Below are positions 11,160 through 21,097 of a stretch of 64,000 nt of DNA, piece after piece. The notes under the pieces were generated by a model that was not told the origin of the DNA, ran no database searches, and saw nothing but the letters and a program-made list of their open reading frames with translations. The DNA lies in the NCBI GenBank assembly GCA_034440635.1, contig JAOTON010000897.1, positions 496,001 to 560,000 of the forward strand, in the 5' to 3' direction. A program made the translations under genes and the position numbers. Within the stretch, counting starts at the first letter, position 1; every line of letters starts with the position of its first letter. Source of the stretch: Lepas anatifera (Eukaryota > Arthropoda > Thecostraca > Lepadidae).

Positions 11160-12896
11160 AATCCGGTGAAGGAGGAAATCTCAGCCTATCAGCTGTTCTC
11201 GTATCATTACTATGCACATGTTCGTTCGGTCCTCGAGTATTGTAGTGTTATTTGGGGCGGAGCAGCTGCTGTTCACTTGACTAGAGTCGACAGGGTGCAA
11301 CACAAATTTCTCCTATGGTTGAATGCAAACTGTCGGAACCAATCTAGATCACTATTGTACATACAGCGACCTCATGACTCATTTTAAGGTTATGCCATTG
11401 TCATCGCGAAGAAGTCAGCATGATTTGATGTTCATGCGCAATGTTCTTAAAGATAGGATGGACTCATCGTTTTTAGTACGCCGTTTCTCATTGTATGTGC
11501 CCGTGAGAGCAACGAGGCAATTAGCGTTGTTTAATATGCCATACGCAAGAGTGAATACCGTGAAGGAAGGATTGTTTGTTAGATTGCCCAGAGTCATGAA
11601 CACATTCCTGAACATCCAACCACAAGCAGACATATTTCATGACACCTTCAGCTCATTTCGAGCAAAGGCCATCACATATATAGCCACATTATAGTTAACA
11701 CGCGCAATGACGGGAGGCGGGTACCCGCCCCCCTCGGGTTTTTCGGAGACAGCAGAAAAACGGCGGCGCTACGCGCCGCCGTACTTGGCATACCTTTTCC
11801 CTCATTATTTTTACAACTTCTGTAAAAATTTTAAGGTTAGGTCAACTCAGGTCAGGTCACCAGTACAGGTCAAGTGACCCGACCTAAAAAAAAGTTTAAG
11901 ATAGCAATAAGTCGGAGCAAGGTGAACTTATCATATTGAAACTCATATCACATAATGGCCCCACCGAGTTCTCTAAAATATGTTCCGGTATTTTTATATC
12001 GATGACCTAAGGTCAGGTACGAGGCATGACCTCTCCATTGGAAATACATGGGAAAATGTTTTTTTACGGAATAACTCAGTAACGGATGGCGTTAGAGCAT
12101 TTATTTTAGCTGCATTAGACTCGCCTGGGCTTTGCGGTTCTAATGATATGCATTTTATATAATTTGACCCTGACCTGACCTCAGGCCAGGTCAAATCCTT
12201 GATTTGACCTAGCAAGGTCAAATTATATATCATTCGATTCGACTTGCTGAGAGGATTCATATAGTTCAAGTCGTTTTGCTCTATCTTTACTTGTTCAGAT
12301 GCAATGGCCGAAAAACTGAATTTACATGTTATCCCTATGACGGGCATGTTTTGACCTCTCGTGACCTTAAATGTGACCTGACAAAAAATGGTTCAAATGT
12401 TTTCGATGGCGAAGTGGATGGGCAGCCCAACGCCGTTTACCGTTTTTCGCTACCTACCGTGGTTCTGGAGATCTTAGGGGGGGGCCGGTACCCGCCACCC
12501 CCCGTCAAAGCGAAGGTGGCTCAGATCCCCGTCAATGCGAAGGTGGCTCAGACCCCCGTCAATGCGAAGGTGGCTCAGACCCCCGTCAATGCGCGTGTTA
12601 AGATTGCAGTTTCCTGTCGGTTCTAGTCTTGTGTTCTTTTCCTAGTTTTAGTTTTGATGTCTTATATTTTATATTTTAGCGCAACGTTTTTAGCCTGACG
12701 TGTTTTATCTTTACAAGTTTTGACATGCTTTTACTTCTTAATTTTTACGGAAATTTTTAACTTCTTGCTTATGTGGATCTTATGTGTGTAACACTTTCTT
12801 AGCCTATTTTGACATCCGATGTTTATGTGACTGTCTGTAAATGGGCCTTGTTCCGTGGGCATTATGATGAAAAATGAAATGAAATGAAATGAAATA
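11160..12896 (+). mobile_element. 5'-truncated non-LTR retrotransposon inserted in the Penelope-like element
   Basis: The plus-strand frames 11166-11387 and 11323-11694 encode the C-terminal end of a non-LTR ORF2. They show HVRSVLEYCSVIWGG and a HKFLLWL block, then DSSFLVRRFSL...LFVRLPR...ADIFHD, ending at the TAG at 11692-11694. The 3' untranslated part continues at 12602 and ends with a (GAAAT)n tail at about 12872-12895, then Penelope sequence resumes. The catalytic RT core is absent because of 5' truncation, and a frameshift separates the two frames. The TTAA element at 11695-12601 lies directly after the stop codon. The 85-codon tail is homologous to 6496-6753. Confidence 0.75.
11695..12601. 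mobile_element. TTAA-flanked AGGTCA-rich element, class CACGCGCATTGACGGG (copy C)
   Basis: TTAA at 11695-11698 and 12598-12601 frames a 907-bp unit. Termini are CACGCGCAATGACGGG and CCCGTCAATGCGCGTG. A perfect 9-bp-arm hairpin with a 3-base loop lies at 11761-11781. Half-site clusters lie at 11836-11885 (direct repeats plus AGGTCA-AG-TGACC), 12004 and 12171-12193 (near-perfect 23-bp palindrome). The right end carries about four iterations of a 27-bp unit containing CCCGTCAATGCG and AAGGTGGCTCAGA (12500-12597). It shares nearly its whole length with 20269-21097 and, inverted, with 43006-43839. It encodes nothing convincing. Confidence 0.9.
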
Positions 12897-12912
12897 GCTG
12901 CGTGATAATACG

Positions 12913-13333
12913 CTAGAGGACCCATGACAACTTGTCCAAGGGATCCCCACAGGCCAATACGATGGGTCGAAGTGGGTTGTTAGGCTTATGAGTTTTGGGT
13001 AAGCCGTATAGCTCGGCTGTCCTCGACTCTGTGGGATTGATGGATTGTACAACATTATCCGGGAGTTTGTCTTTCATTGTGGCTTTTATCATGCATGCAG
13101 TTGTTTTTTTCAAGCTTTTTCGTGGGATTAGTGCTAATACGCTGATAGTCTCCTACAATCGCCTGTGCTTTCTGAATGTAATCTTCCTTATTCATTATTA
13201 CTAGGCCTTTACATTTATCTGAGCGCTTTATCACTATTGTTTCATCTTTTTTCAGTAGTTTAACCATTTGGATACCATTTGTGGCGTGGTTAGGTAGTGT
13301 TTTGCTCTTATGGTGCTTGTAAAGGCTCATCAC
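12913..13333 (-). pseudogene. Penelope-like ORF, N-terminal part of reverse transcriptase (broken)
   Basis: Two overlapping minus-strand frames (13333-13055 and 13113-12913) encode a stretch with IVIKRSDKCKGLVIMNKEDY. This matches the conserved PLE N-terminal block (K.DKG...V.M...DY). It is followed by YGLPKTHKP and PLRPIV, the first RT motif of PLEs, and then CGDPLDKLSWVL. The two frames are offset by a frameshift. The open frame stops where the non-LTR insertion (about 11160-12896) interrupts the gene; the RT resumes at 11158. The product would have been the single PLE polypeptide (RT plus GIY-YIG endonuclease). It is inactive here. Confidence 0.75.
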
Positions 13334-13353
13334 TTTCTGCTTGAAAGTCTGCA

Positions 13354-14289
13354 GTGCTCAATGATTTTCACCCGGCTCTCAAGCTCAGCATGAATAGGTC
13401 AGACCACTCTCAACATCAACAGATTCCATTTCTAGACACCCTCCTGACCGTACATCCCTCTGGAAAGCACACCACAGAACTCTATATAAAACCCATGGCC
13501 GCACCGATAATTCTACATTTCACTTCCGCTCATCCTATGCAAACTAAAATATCAGTTATACACTCACAGTCACTTAGAGCCATCCGGCCTGGGTCAGACC
13601 TACCTGCAAAAAACCGTGGCCTAGAAAAAATCATGAAACTATTTATGTCGAACGGAAACCCAGCCAAACTCATCAATAACATACAAAACTCTGCCAAATA
13701 TAAGCCACGTCAACCACGTCCCATGAACAAGAACAGGAACACAACTACATCTCTCTCCCACACATTGATGAGCAGCTCACCCACAAGATCACCACCGCAG
13801 CCAAATCCACAGACCTAGACATTACGATAGCCTGGAAGAGCGGTGAAACACTCTCAAACATCCTCATAAGATCATCACTAAGCCCACCACCATGCCCTAA
13901 AGGACACCGGAAATCATGCAGCACATGCGACGCCGGGTTACAGGGGAGGAGCCACATCAAAAATACAGTATACCTTATCACATGCCTACTTTGCAACATG
14001 TTTTATATAGAACAAACAAATTCGTACTCGCTTCATGGAACATTTAGGACACGCTAGGAGAAAAGAAAATGGTAAGTATCTAGCAGACCACACCATATTA
14101 CATCACCCCACTACACGCATCACAGACAAAGACTTCTCAATAAAAAGTATTCATGTTTGTAAAGACTCGGCAGAATGCAAAATTAAAGAATCAATAGAAA
14201 TCCGAAACCGTAGACCACACATAAATAAGCAATTCTCCTCGTGGCGCCTCCTACAACCAGTACCCTACACATACACTTATGCCACTTAA
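13354..14289 (+). pseudogene. Penelope-like RT C-terminus plus GIY-YIG endonuclease, inverted right arm (broken)
   Basis: This is the plus-strand mirror of 9727-10660. The frame 13354-13818 begins inside the RT thumb at the NDFHPALKLS block and runs through FLDTLLTVHPSG and LRAIRPGSDLPAKNRG. The endonuclease core (VYLITCLLC...FYIEQT) follows at about 13965-14020, and MEHLGHARRK starts at 14035. It lacks the N-terminal RT and the catalytic box, so it is a 5'-truncated PLE copy. It has the same frameshift between the YIE-type motif and RFMEHLGH as the left arm. Near-identity with the left arm indicates a recent common origin. Confidence 0.8.
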
Positions 14290-14704
14290 GACCAAACCAC
14301 CACGCATAAACACTCACCACACCACCACACATCCATCGCTGAAAATTGTTTTACTCACTGTTACATCCATATATTTGTTGCAGACTGTACTTATATGTGT
14401 GTGTAGTTTCTGTAGCATGTAGTTTTTAGATGCCATTGTTTAAGTAACAAATGTGTAGTTAGGTCATCACACTGTATCCTTCGCAAGATGTTAAAAATTG
14501 TTTTCACGTGTACCTGCATGCTGTTCGCCCAAAACTCAAATTGAATTTAAAAATCATTGCTATCAATGACTTTCAAATTCATAACTTTTTTCTGAAGAAG
14601 ACACGTCGTCGAAATATTAGTATACTCTTTGGCGTTTTCAATTACATTATATCATGAGCGATTGCCGGTTAATTTTATATAGCATAATCATCGTTCGTGG
14701 ACAT

Positions 14705-15150
14705 GACTGGAATTGAACCGCCAAAAAAGGTAACTCCGAATCTTACGGATTTGAATTCCCGCTGTTGTCAATAAGGTCGAATTTCTCGGATGTGGATTGG
14801 ATTTGGATTGTCAATCCCGGTGGGCGGACTAACTGGGCTGGATTTTTCGGGGACTTCAAGTATGGACCGGCATGGATCTGAATTGTTCTGGACATGACAT
14901 ACCCCACAGGGAACTAAAGCGCTAGAAGGTCACGCAGGCTGACGAGCCCTTATAACCAGATATCTAAATGTGAGCCTAACAAAAACATCCTCATAAGTGA
15001 CTTGCAGGAAATTATATCATGCTTCTCGCGGAAAATGTATGTACTCATCCATTACCTTTCCTTCCTTTTTTTGGTTGTGTTCACAAAAATTGCATTTGCG
15101 TGATGCCTACTTAACGCTCCGATGTCAGGCAAAGAAGTCTTTGAACACGT
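14705..15150. other. no recognised feature
   Basis: AT-rich unique-looking DNA to the right of the Penelope composite. No gene or repeat was identified. Confidence 0.3.
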
Positions 15151-15152
15151 AA

Positions 15153-15194
15153 GCCCAGCGCAACCCTGGCTGGAACCCAGCCAGAGCGCTGGGC
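15153..15194. repeat. strong hairpin-forming inverted repeat
   Basis: Outer arms GCCCAGCGC and GCGCTGGGC (9 bp, perfect) enclose inner arms CTGGCTGG and CCAGCCAG (8 bp, perfect) around a 3-base loop, with a small asymmetric bulge between. It lies at the left edge of a GC-rich patch (15150-15370). Its role is unknown. Confidence 0.6.
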
Positions 15195-16955
15195 ACTGGA
15201 CACGCGGGCGGAGATATCGCACTGGGTGAAGCCATTAGCGTCAGGAGCACAAAGGCCCAGTAATTAGAGGCCGCCGCACACCGTCAGCCTGGGTGGCCGC
15301 TGGCCGCCGGCTCCGGCGCGGTCGCTCCCGGTCCGGACGGACGGTCCCCGTACACTGCCGCTGACGGGAAGCTTTTCTTACATTTATTCACACCAATTAC
15401 TATATTAAATGACTCAACATAAGTCAGTACGAAAAAAATAAAACACTACGAAGCACGAACAATATGCAGTTGAACATCATCACAGATTACCCATATGATA
15501 ACACAATATATCTCTCCCACTCCCAGTTCCCATGAACACACTAATCAAAATAAACTACATTATCCTCCTTCGCATACACAGCACCCACGTCAGCAAAACC
15601 TACCAGTGTCATCAGTAATACGCATTCAGACAGTAGAGGTATTTTATCAATGCTTACTATAGCTCAGGGCCCAGGCCAATCACAGCACAAGCTCACACTG
15701 TGGACCGGGTGGTAAGCGTCGGAGAAAGAACCAAAATATATGTCCTGAGGTTATTGGTACACACGTTTAACTGTGTTGCCATCAAGGCATTTATAATACA
15801 ATAATGATTTTCATACTGATCAATTTCCACCGATATTCATACAGTCTGGTGCATGCATGGACAATTAACCTGCAAACAAAACAAACGCATAACGCCATAA
15901 TGCACGTTAGCAGATAACCAAATAAAATAATAGAATCACACCGCCAAAAATGACCCATCATTGATCAGTATCACCCCACTTTGTGTGGTAGCCAGAAGCT
16001 ATTTGAAATATCTGCTTGAGAATTCAGCGAGCTGAGCAGCTCATCGGTTTCACATACCACCCTTTTGAGAGCTGCTGGACCAAACCATCTCGAGCACACC
16101 CAACAATGGCGCGTCCGACGCCCGAACAAAGTATTCGGGGCAATTCATTTGCAGCTAAACGGAAGCACAGATGGGAGGCGTGCGCTGTGCTGTTGGAAGA
16201 GACTGCCGCCGCCGCGGCGGCTTCAAAGTAATCGACTGCCGCGTAAGGGAGGGCGGCGGAGCGGAGCAGCTGCGCAGTACATGCTGATTGGAGAGTAACG
16301 TGCTGCATCTCTACACAATCCAGTTATAACGGTCCAGTTCAAACAGTTATCCTATGGAGTTTGAGTAGTTGTTATTGAGTAGGAAATTGTTGTGAAAACA
16401 AGAGGGAAATGTGGACGAACGAATTGGGTGTTGGTTACCTTTGGATTACCTTATCGGGAAATGTTTAACCCTCGGAGCACGAGTGTAAACCCCGTCGGAA
16501 ACGTATAGCAAGGCTACACATAAGGGAATCAAGAGACAGGCAAACCCAGTGGGGGATCTAGCACTTCATGGGGGGGGGATCGAGCCTCCCCGCCATTCTC
16601 TCAGAGAAAGGCCTCCAGCTATGTATTTCCTATAATCACTCTCATATTTCGGGGAGGGGGGTGCCCCCTTGTATCTACCAATGGAGAAACCCTACGATGA
16701 AAAACGATAGGTGTGGGCGTACGCAATGTACCATTCGATGTCAACTTTTGTGACCATAACAACTTGTCTTTGCCTGTCATGTGGAAGACTAGGGTGTTGG
16801 CAAGTTAGAAGCATCAGTCATTATGGTCGTGATACCTGTATCCATAACTGCGAGCCCGACAGTATCTGCCACCTAACGCGGAGGAGCGCCATGCGAGGCA
16901 AGCGGTCCCGCCAAGGTGTGCATTATTCCACATATGTGTGACTCTTCCAAGTATA
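15195..16955. other. GC-rich patches, no gene supported
   Basis: 15240-15370 and 16020-16270 are CpG-rich islands with short frames on both strands. One minus-strand frame (16308-16024) contains an alanine run but has no other motif. 16450-16500 holds a TTAACCCTCGGAGC sequence reminiscent of a TTAA-element end, with no second end. G-runs at 16570 and 16650 resemble MITE interiors. Confidence 0.3.
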
Positions 16956-16959
16956 TCGG

Positions 16960-17167
16960 ATGGATACCTGGAATTCTAAATCAGTCGAGGTTACAAGACG
17001 AGTGGCATTTCTTCACAAGCTAACCAGCTGGCCACTCTATGAACATTTTTCCTTCAGCATTAGGCTTAGCAAGCATGTATTTCTTTATGAAGGGAGGGAT
17101 GCGCTACTGCACTGTCTAAGACAACAACTCCATTGTATAACTGCTTCAACAAAACTCGGCTCACGAG
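16960..17167 (+). CDS. candidate coding exon with donor site (unrecognised protein)
   Basis: An ATG at 16960 opens a frame of 69 codons plus one base that runs into a strong donor consensus, CACGAG|GTGAGT (GT at 17168-17169). The in-frame stop comes only four codons after that point. The translation (MDTWNSKSVEV..., with FLHKLTSWPLYEHFSFS) is mixed in composition and not low-complexity, but I do not recognise it. It could be a first coding exon of a plus-strand gene whose later exons are not evident, or a chance frame. Confidence 0.25.
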
Positions 17168-17400
17168 GTGAGTTATAATGCTTTATTTTGTTATAATTTA
17201 TATATTAGTTATAATCTAAATACTATTGAAGCCATTGTGACCACACATAGTTTAATTCATAACGTGGAGCTCCAGGCTACAAATTACCAGCTCGCAACCA
17301 GTCAGCCTCAGCATGGGAGCTGCAGTCTGGGATCACTGACGTAGCTCAATCCCATGAATCCTTAATCCTTCGTCCAGCTCAGTCGCGGTCCTGCAGAAGA

Positions 17401-17584
17401 TTAAACCGCCGCACGTGATCTGTTCTGTGGAACACATCGCGCTATGTCGGCCACTCTTTCTATGGATTCCGACCGGTAACTATATTGCTCTTCATAACTA
17501 TCGGGCAGGCCAAACCCGTCGACACCGATAAGGTGCCTACAGCGCAGATGGCGCTCGAAAAATTCCCGTATTTTACGAATATGG
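17401..17584 (-). CDS. candidate terminal exon of a two-exon minus-strand gene (unrecognised)
   Basis: Read on the minus strand, an acceptor-like TTCTCACTTTTGTC...ACAAG precedes an open stretch of 184 bases ending in TAA at 17403-17401. The translation contains IRKIREFFERHLRCRHLIG and SYEEQYSYRSESIERVADI, which is charged and protein-like. It joins in phase with the exon at 18553-18042 (that exon leaves two bases; this one starts with the third). A minus-strand AATAAA lies at 17187-17182, about 215 bp beyond the stop. No known family is recognised. Confidence 0.35.
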
Positions 17585-18041
17585 CTTGTACATGACAAAA
17601 GTGAGAACTAGCCTTTGTGCTGATTGTTCATATGATAGACGTGAAATGTGGGATGTAGTCAATGTCATAGCAATATATTTTCAGAGGAGGGTAAAGTACG
17701 ACAGCCCCCTTCAATAAAAAAGACTTCGGACTCATTTCATACCGTATTCCACATTGCTCCCCAAGAGGAGGGGGGGACTGGACTCCCTGCCCCCTTCCCT
17801 GGCGACTCCACTGCCAGCGGACCATCGATCTGTCAGCTCGTGGTCCCGTCCCTAACTCACGTTCACGACCAGGCCGAACTCAGTCATTTTCGGCCGGCCA
17901 TTTGCCTGCAAAGAACGGCGTTATCCACATCACCACCGTCGCGGCCAGCTCAGCCGGGTGCAGACATGCATGCAACACCGGTGCTACTGCAAGGCAGCGT
18001 CATATTTGCAATGCGAAATGGCAGCGTTGTTGCGCGGTTAC

Positions 18042-18553
18042 CTGAGCATCAGGCCGACTCGATATAGCTGATTCCGAGGGGACAACCGACTGGAAGGCAT
18101 GTCTCTTTCGACAGGCGTGCCACAGCACGACGCAAGAGCATCTGAGTAAATCGTCCTGACGTCTTGGAAGAAGTATGGACTATCGCTTGCCGATTGATTA
18201 CCACTTTGCGCCGACGTAAAATCACCATCAGTATCCCTGAAACTGTCCGGACAGAGGAAAACGATATCCCCGGCGGGACAGCCACTGTCGGCTTGAGCAC
18301 TATCAGTCTCGTGGCCAGTTACGACCTCGCTGCCGCCGCTTGTGGAGCAGCAGGAGGCGTGGTGCGCCCTGGTAAGCTCCGAGCCGGCACTGGTGGCCGA
18401 GGCTGACCTCGCGGCCGACTCTGTTGTGGCCGTCACTGCCCGGCGACCATCGTCGTCGGCGACGCGGCCGCAGGCCGAGGGGACGGGCGGCTGCTGGGAC
18501 AGCGGCGGCAGACGGTATCGGGACCAGAAGTCCACGTCCACCGCCTCCGCCAT
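18042..18553 (-). CDS. candidate first coding exon of a two-exon minus-strand gene (unrecognised)
   Basis: An ATG in good context (GCCGATGGCG) at 18553-18551 opens a 512-base frame. It ends at a consensus donor CTCAG|GTAACC (GT at 18041-18040), where the unspliced frame would stop at once. The protein begins MAEAVDVDFWSRYRLPPLSQ. It continues with a serine/alanine-rich, acidic, probably disordered region and a more structured end (SPYFFQDVRTIYSDALASC). Splicing over a 457-bp intron to 17584-17401 would give a protein of about 231 residues. The GC-rich setting resembles a gene start. I do not recognise the family, and the model rests on splice consensus and phase only. Confidence 0.35.
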
Positions 18554-18729
18554 CGGCCTGACCAGCGCACTCACCGTCAGCCACCGGCACTCCGCTCATC
18601 CAAGAAAGGCTACGAATGCGGCCAAATGCTCCGGCATTACATATCAATTTGTATTAAAACGCGACACAACGGTGTTGGGGCTCGCACTTGTTAAACGTGT
18701 TGCCTCATCTTTCTCGCATTAGGCTGATA

Positions 18730-20268
18730 AATTTAACTGGTCACGGACCAATGATAAAGTTCCAGAAATAATATTTTACAACATTAGTGAAAAAATATTG
18801 AATTTGTATTGTTGAACTGGTCGAAACGTTCAGTAAAGGATGCTTCAATGATCTTAGTTTACTCCCGCTCTTTTTGCTGATTTCTTCTCGACCACTCACT
18901 CTGTCCTGAATGAATTTGAGTTTTTTCCGAAAATTGGACTAAGTGTCAATCACGCTGAATATGAATTTATGGGTTCTGGAAAGCAATGAACACATGACAT
19001 CCGCATTATGAGTTTGCATTATATTTGGACTATAGAGAAATTTGGTACCTCAATATTTCCAAACATATCAAGTGACTCAAGAAGTGCCACGGCGTAATGT
19101 TTGGACAATAGTTCAATAACTTTGTTTGTGTAATAGTTCGTAACTCTGTGATATTGATGCTAGCTGAGGGAAACAAAAACATAATATTTGAGAGAAAAAT
19201 CCTCAAATTAAACCACAAGTTAGATTTCTTATGAGTGTGTTCGAGTTAAAGTGATGACAAAGCAAGCAGCTGCAGAGGTCCTTTAGTACTGCACTATTTG
19301 AATAAAAACCAAGTTTCGTAAAATGTTATTCAATAGAAATTGATTCTATTAGAAAAGTAGTGAAACAATTATTGAATGAAGTGCCTAAGATCACATTTTT
19401 CTCAAGATCAATATCCCGTTCCAAAGTGGCATCCATCTTTCATTGTCTCGAGTATGATAGAACTATGCAAGCAAAAGTGGAGCGTTTCATTTAGTTTACA
19501 CAATTTCGGTAAACACCGATTCTAATTTCCCCCGGAGCTTCATTTTTCTAGCAGAAGGTGCTGGCCACATAACTGGAACACCCGGATGGGAGACTGGACG
19601 GCAGACTGGGTCGGCGCGCGCAGCTCATCGCATATCTTGAACTTGATATCTTACAAGATGAGGCTGTGAATATGACTGAATTTGGCCTGACTCGTCCAAA
19701 ATTCGGGTAACTCTGGACCTGCATAAGGATTGGTATCTACCAGACTGGTTCCAAGTTCCTTAGAAACTTATTTGTCCGAGGTAGTCTTGCCGAGGCTTTG
19801 TGGCCAAAAGTAATAAAAAACACAGCTTACGAAATATTTGCGTTGGTTCACGGTGTGGAGACCAACATGAGAAAAACCGCTTTTATACCAATATTTTTGG
19901 GGGAACTCATCCCCTGGTTCACCAGATGGAGGGATGCACCCTCCATCCCACCCCGCACTTTCGACGCCCATTGTTCCAGCTAGCATCAGGGAATAAAGTA
20001 TTGCCTTCGAAAAGGGGACTCTACCAATGATTTCCGAGTCTCATTACAATGCTTGCTTCATTTCCCTTGAGCAGAGCTTAATGTAAATCATGCATAATTT
20101 AACAAATCACGTTGGTAACGAAAGAAATGGGGAAATTCCGGTCTACGGTTTAAACACTGTAACTGAAAAAAATGAATAGCCTATTCCACCTCGAGTACTG
20201 AAAACAAAACCAAATATTGCATATCAGAATAGAAACATACGACTTATTTAATCTATTTCGGCCAGGTC
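18730..20268. other. no recognised feature
   Basis: AT-rich DNA, possibly including the promoter side of the candidate gene at 18553. Short frames at 19768-20030 are open on both strands and have no motif. Confidence 0.3.
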
Positions 20269-21097
20269 TTAACACGCGCATTGACGGGGGGGGGCGGGTA
20301 CCCGCCCCCTCAAGTTTTTCGAAGACAGTAGAAAAACGGCGGCGCTACGCGCCGCCGAACTTAGCATACCTTTTCCCTCATCATTTTTGCAACTTCTGTG
20401 AAAATTTTAAGGTTAGGTCATCTCAGGTCAGGCCACCAGTACAGGTCAAGTGACCTGACCTCAAAAAAGTTTAAGATAGCATAAGTCGGAACAGGGTGAA
20501 CTTATCCAATTGAAACTCATATCATATAATGGGCCCATCGAGTTGTCTAAAATATGTTCCGGTATTTTTTATATCGATGACCTAAGGCCAGGTACGAGGC
20601 ATGACCTCTCCATTGGAAATACATGGGAAAATGGTTTTTACTGAATAACTCAGTAACGGATAGTTAGTAACGGATAGAGCGTTTATTTTAGCTGCATTAA
20701 ACTCGCCTTGTCTTTGGAGTTCTAATAATATGCATTTTATATAATTTGATCTTGACCTGACCTCAGGTCAGGTCAAATCATATATCATTCGATTTGGCTT
20801 GCTGCGAGGATTCATATAGTTCAAGTCGTTTTGCTATATCTTTACTTGTTCAGATGTAATGACCGAAAACCTTAATTTACATGTTATCCCTATGACAGCA
20901 TATTTTGACCTCTCGTGACCTTAAATGTGACCTGAAAAAAATATTGCCCAAATATTTTCGATGGAAAAGTGGATGGGCTACCCAACGCCGTTTACCGTTT
21001 TTCACTACCTACCGTGGTTCTCGAGATCTTAGGGGGGGCCGGTACCCGCCCCCCGTCAAAGCGAAGGTGGCTCACACCCCGTCAATGCGCGTGTTAA
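20269..21097. mobile_element. TTAA-flanked AGGTCA-rich element, class CACGCGCATTGACGGG (copy D)
   Basis: TTAA at 20269-20272 and 21094-21097, 829 bp. Termini are CACGCGCATTGACGGG and CCCGTCAATGCGCGTG. The 9-bp-arm GC hairpin lies at 20337-20357. The interior half-site order is the same as in 11695-12601, including a perfect 23-bp palindrome of four half-sites at 20753-20775. The right end has two 27-bp terminal units against about four in 11695-12601. It is non-coding and close enough to the other copies to suggest recent spread. Confidence 0.9.

Larger units (their letters stand above)
8246..14704 (-). mobile_element. composite Penelope-like element, head-to-head inverted pair with 13-bp target duplication
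   Basis: A Penelope-like retroelement (PLE) reads on the minus strand from about 13333 to about 8260. It is joined at about 13340-13355 to an inverted copy of its own 3' half on the plus strand (13355-14691). The direct repeat CGTTCGTGGACAT sits exactly outside both ends (8246-8258 and 14692-14704), as expected for a target-site duplication of the whole composite. The arms encode endonuclease regions identical at 82 of 84 aligned residues. The left arm keeps about 36 bp more of the 3' terminus than the right. The composite was later invaded at 8369-9401 and about 11160-12896. Tandem and partially inverted copies are a known habit of PLEs. Confidence 0.85.

Noticed and set aside
12740..12900. 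(GAAAT)n as an independent microsatellite
   Set aside because: It lies exactly at the end of the non-LTR 3' region, before the Penelope sequence resumes, so it is better read as the retroelement tail.
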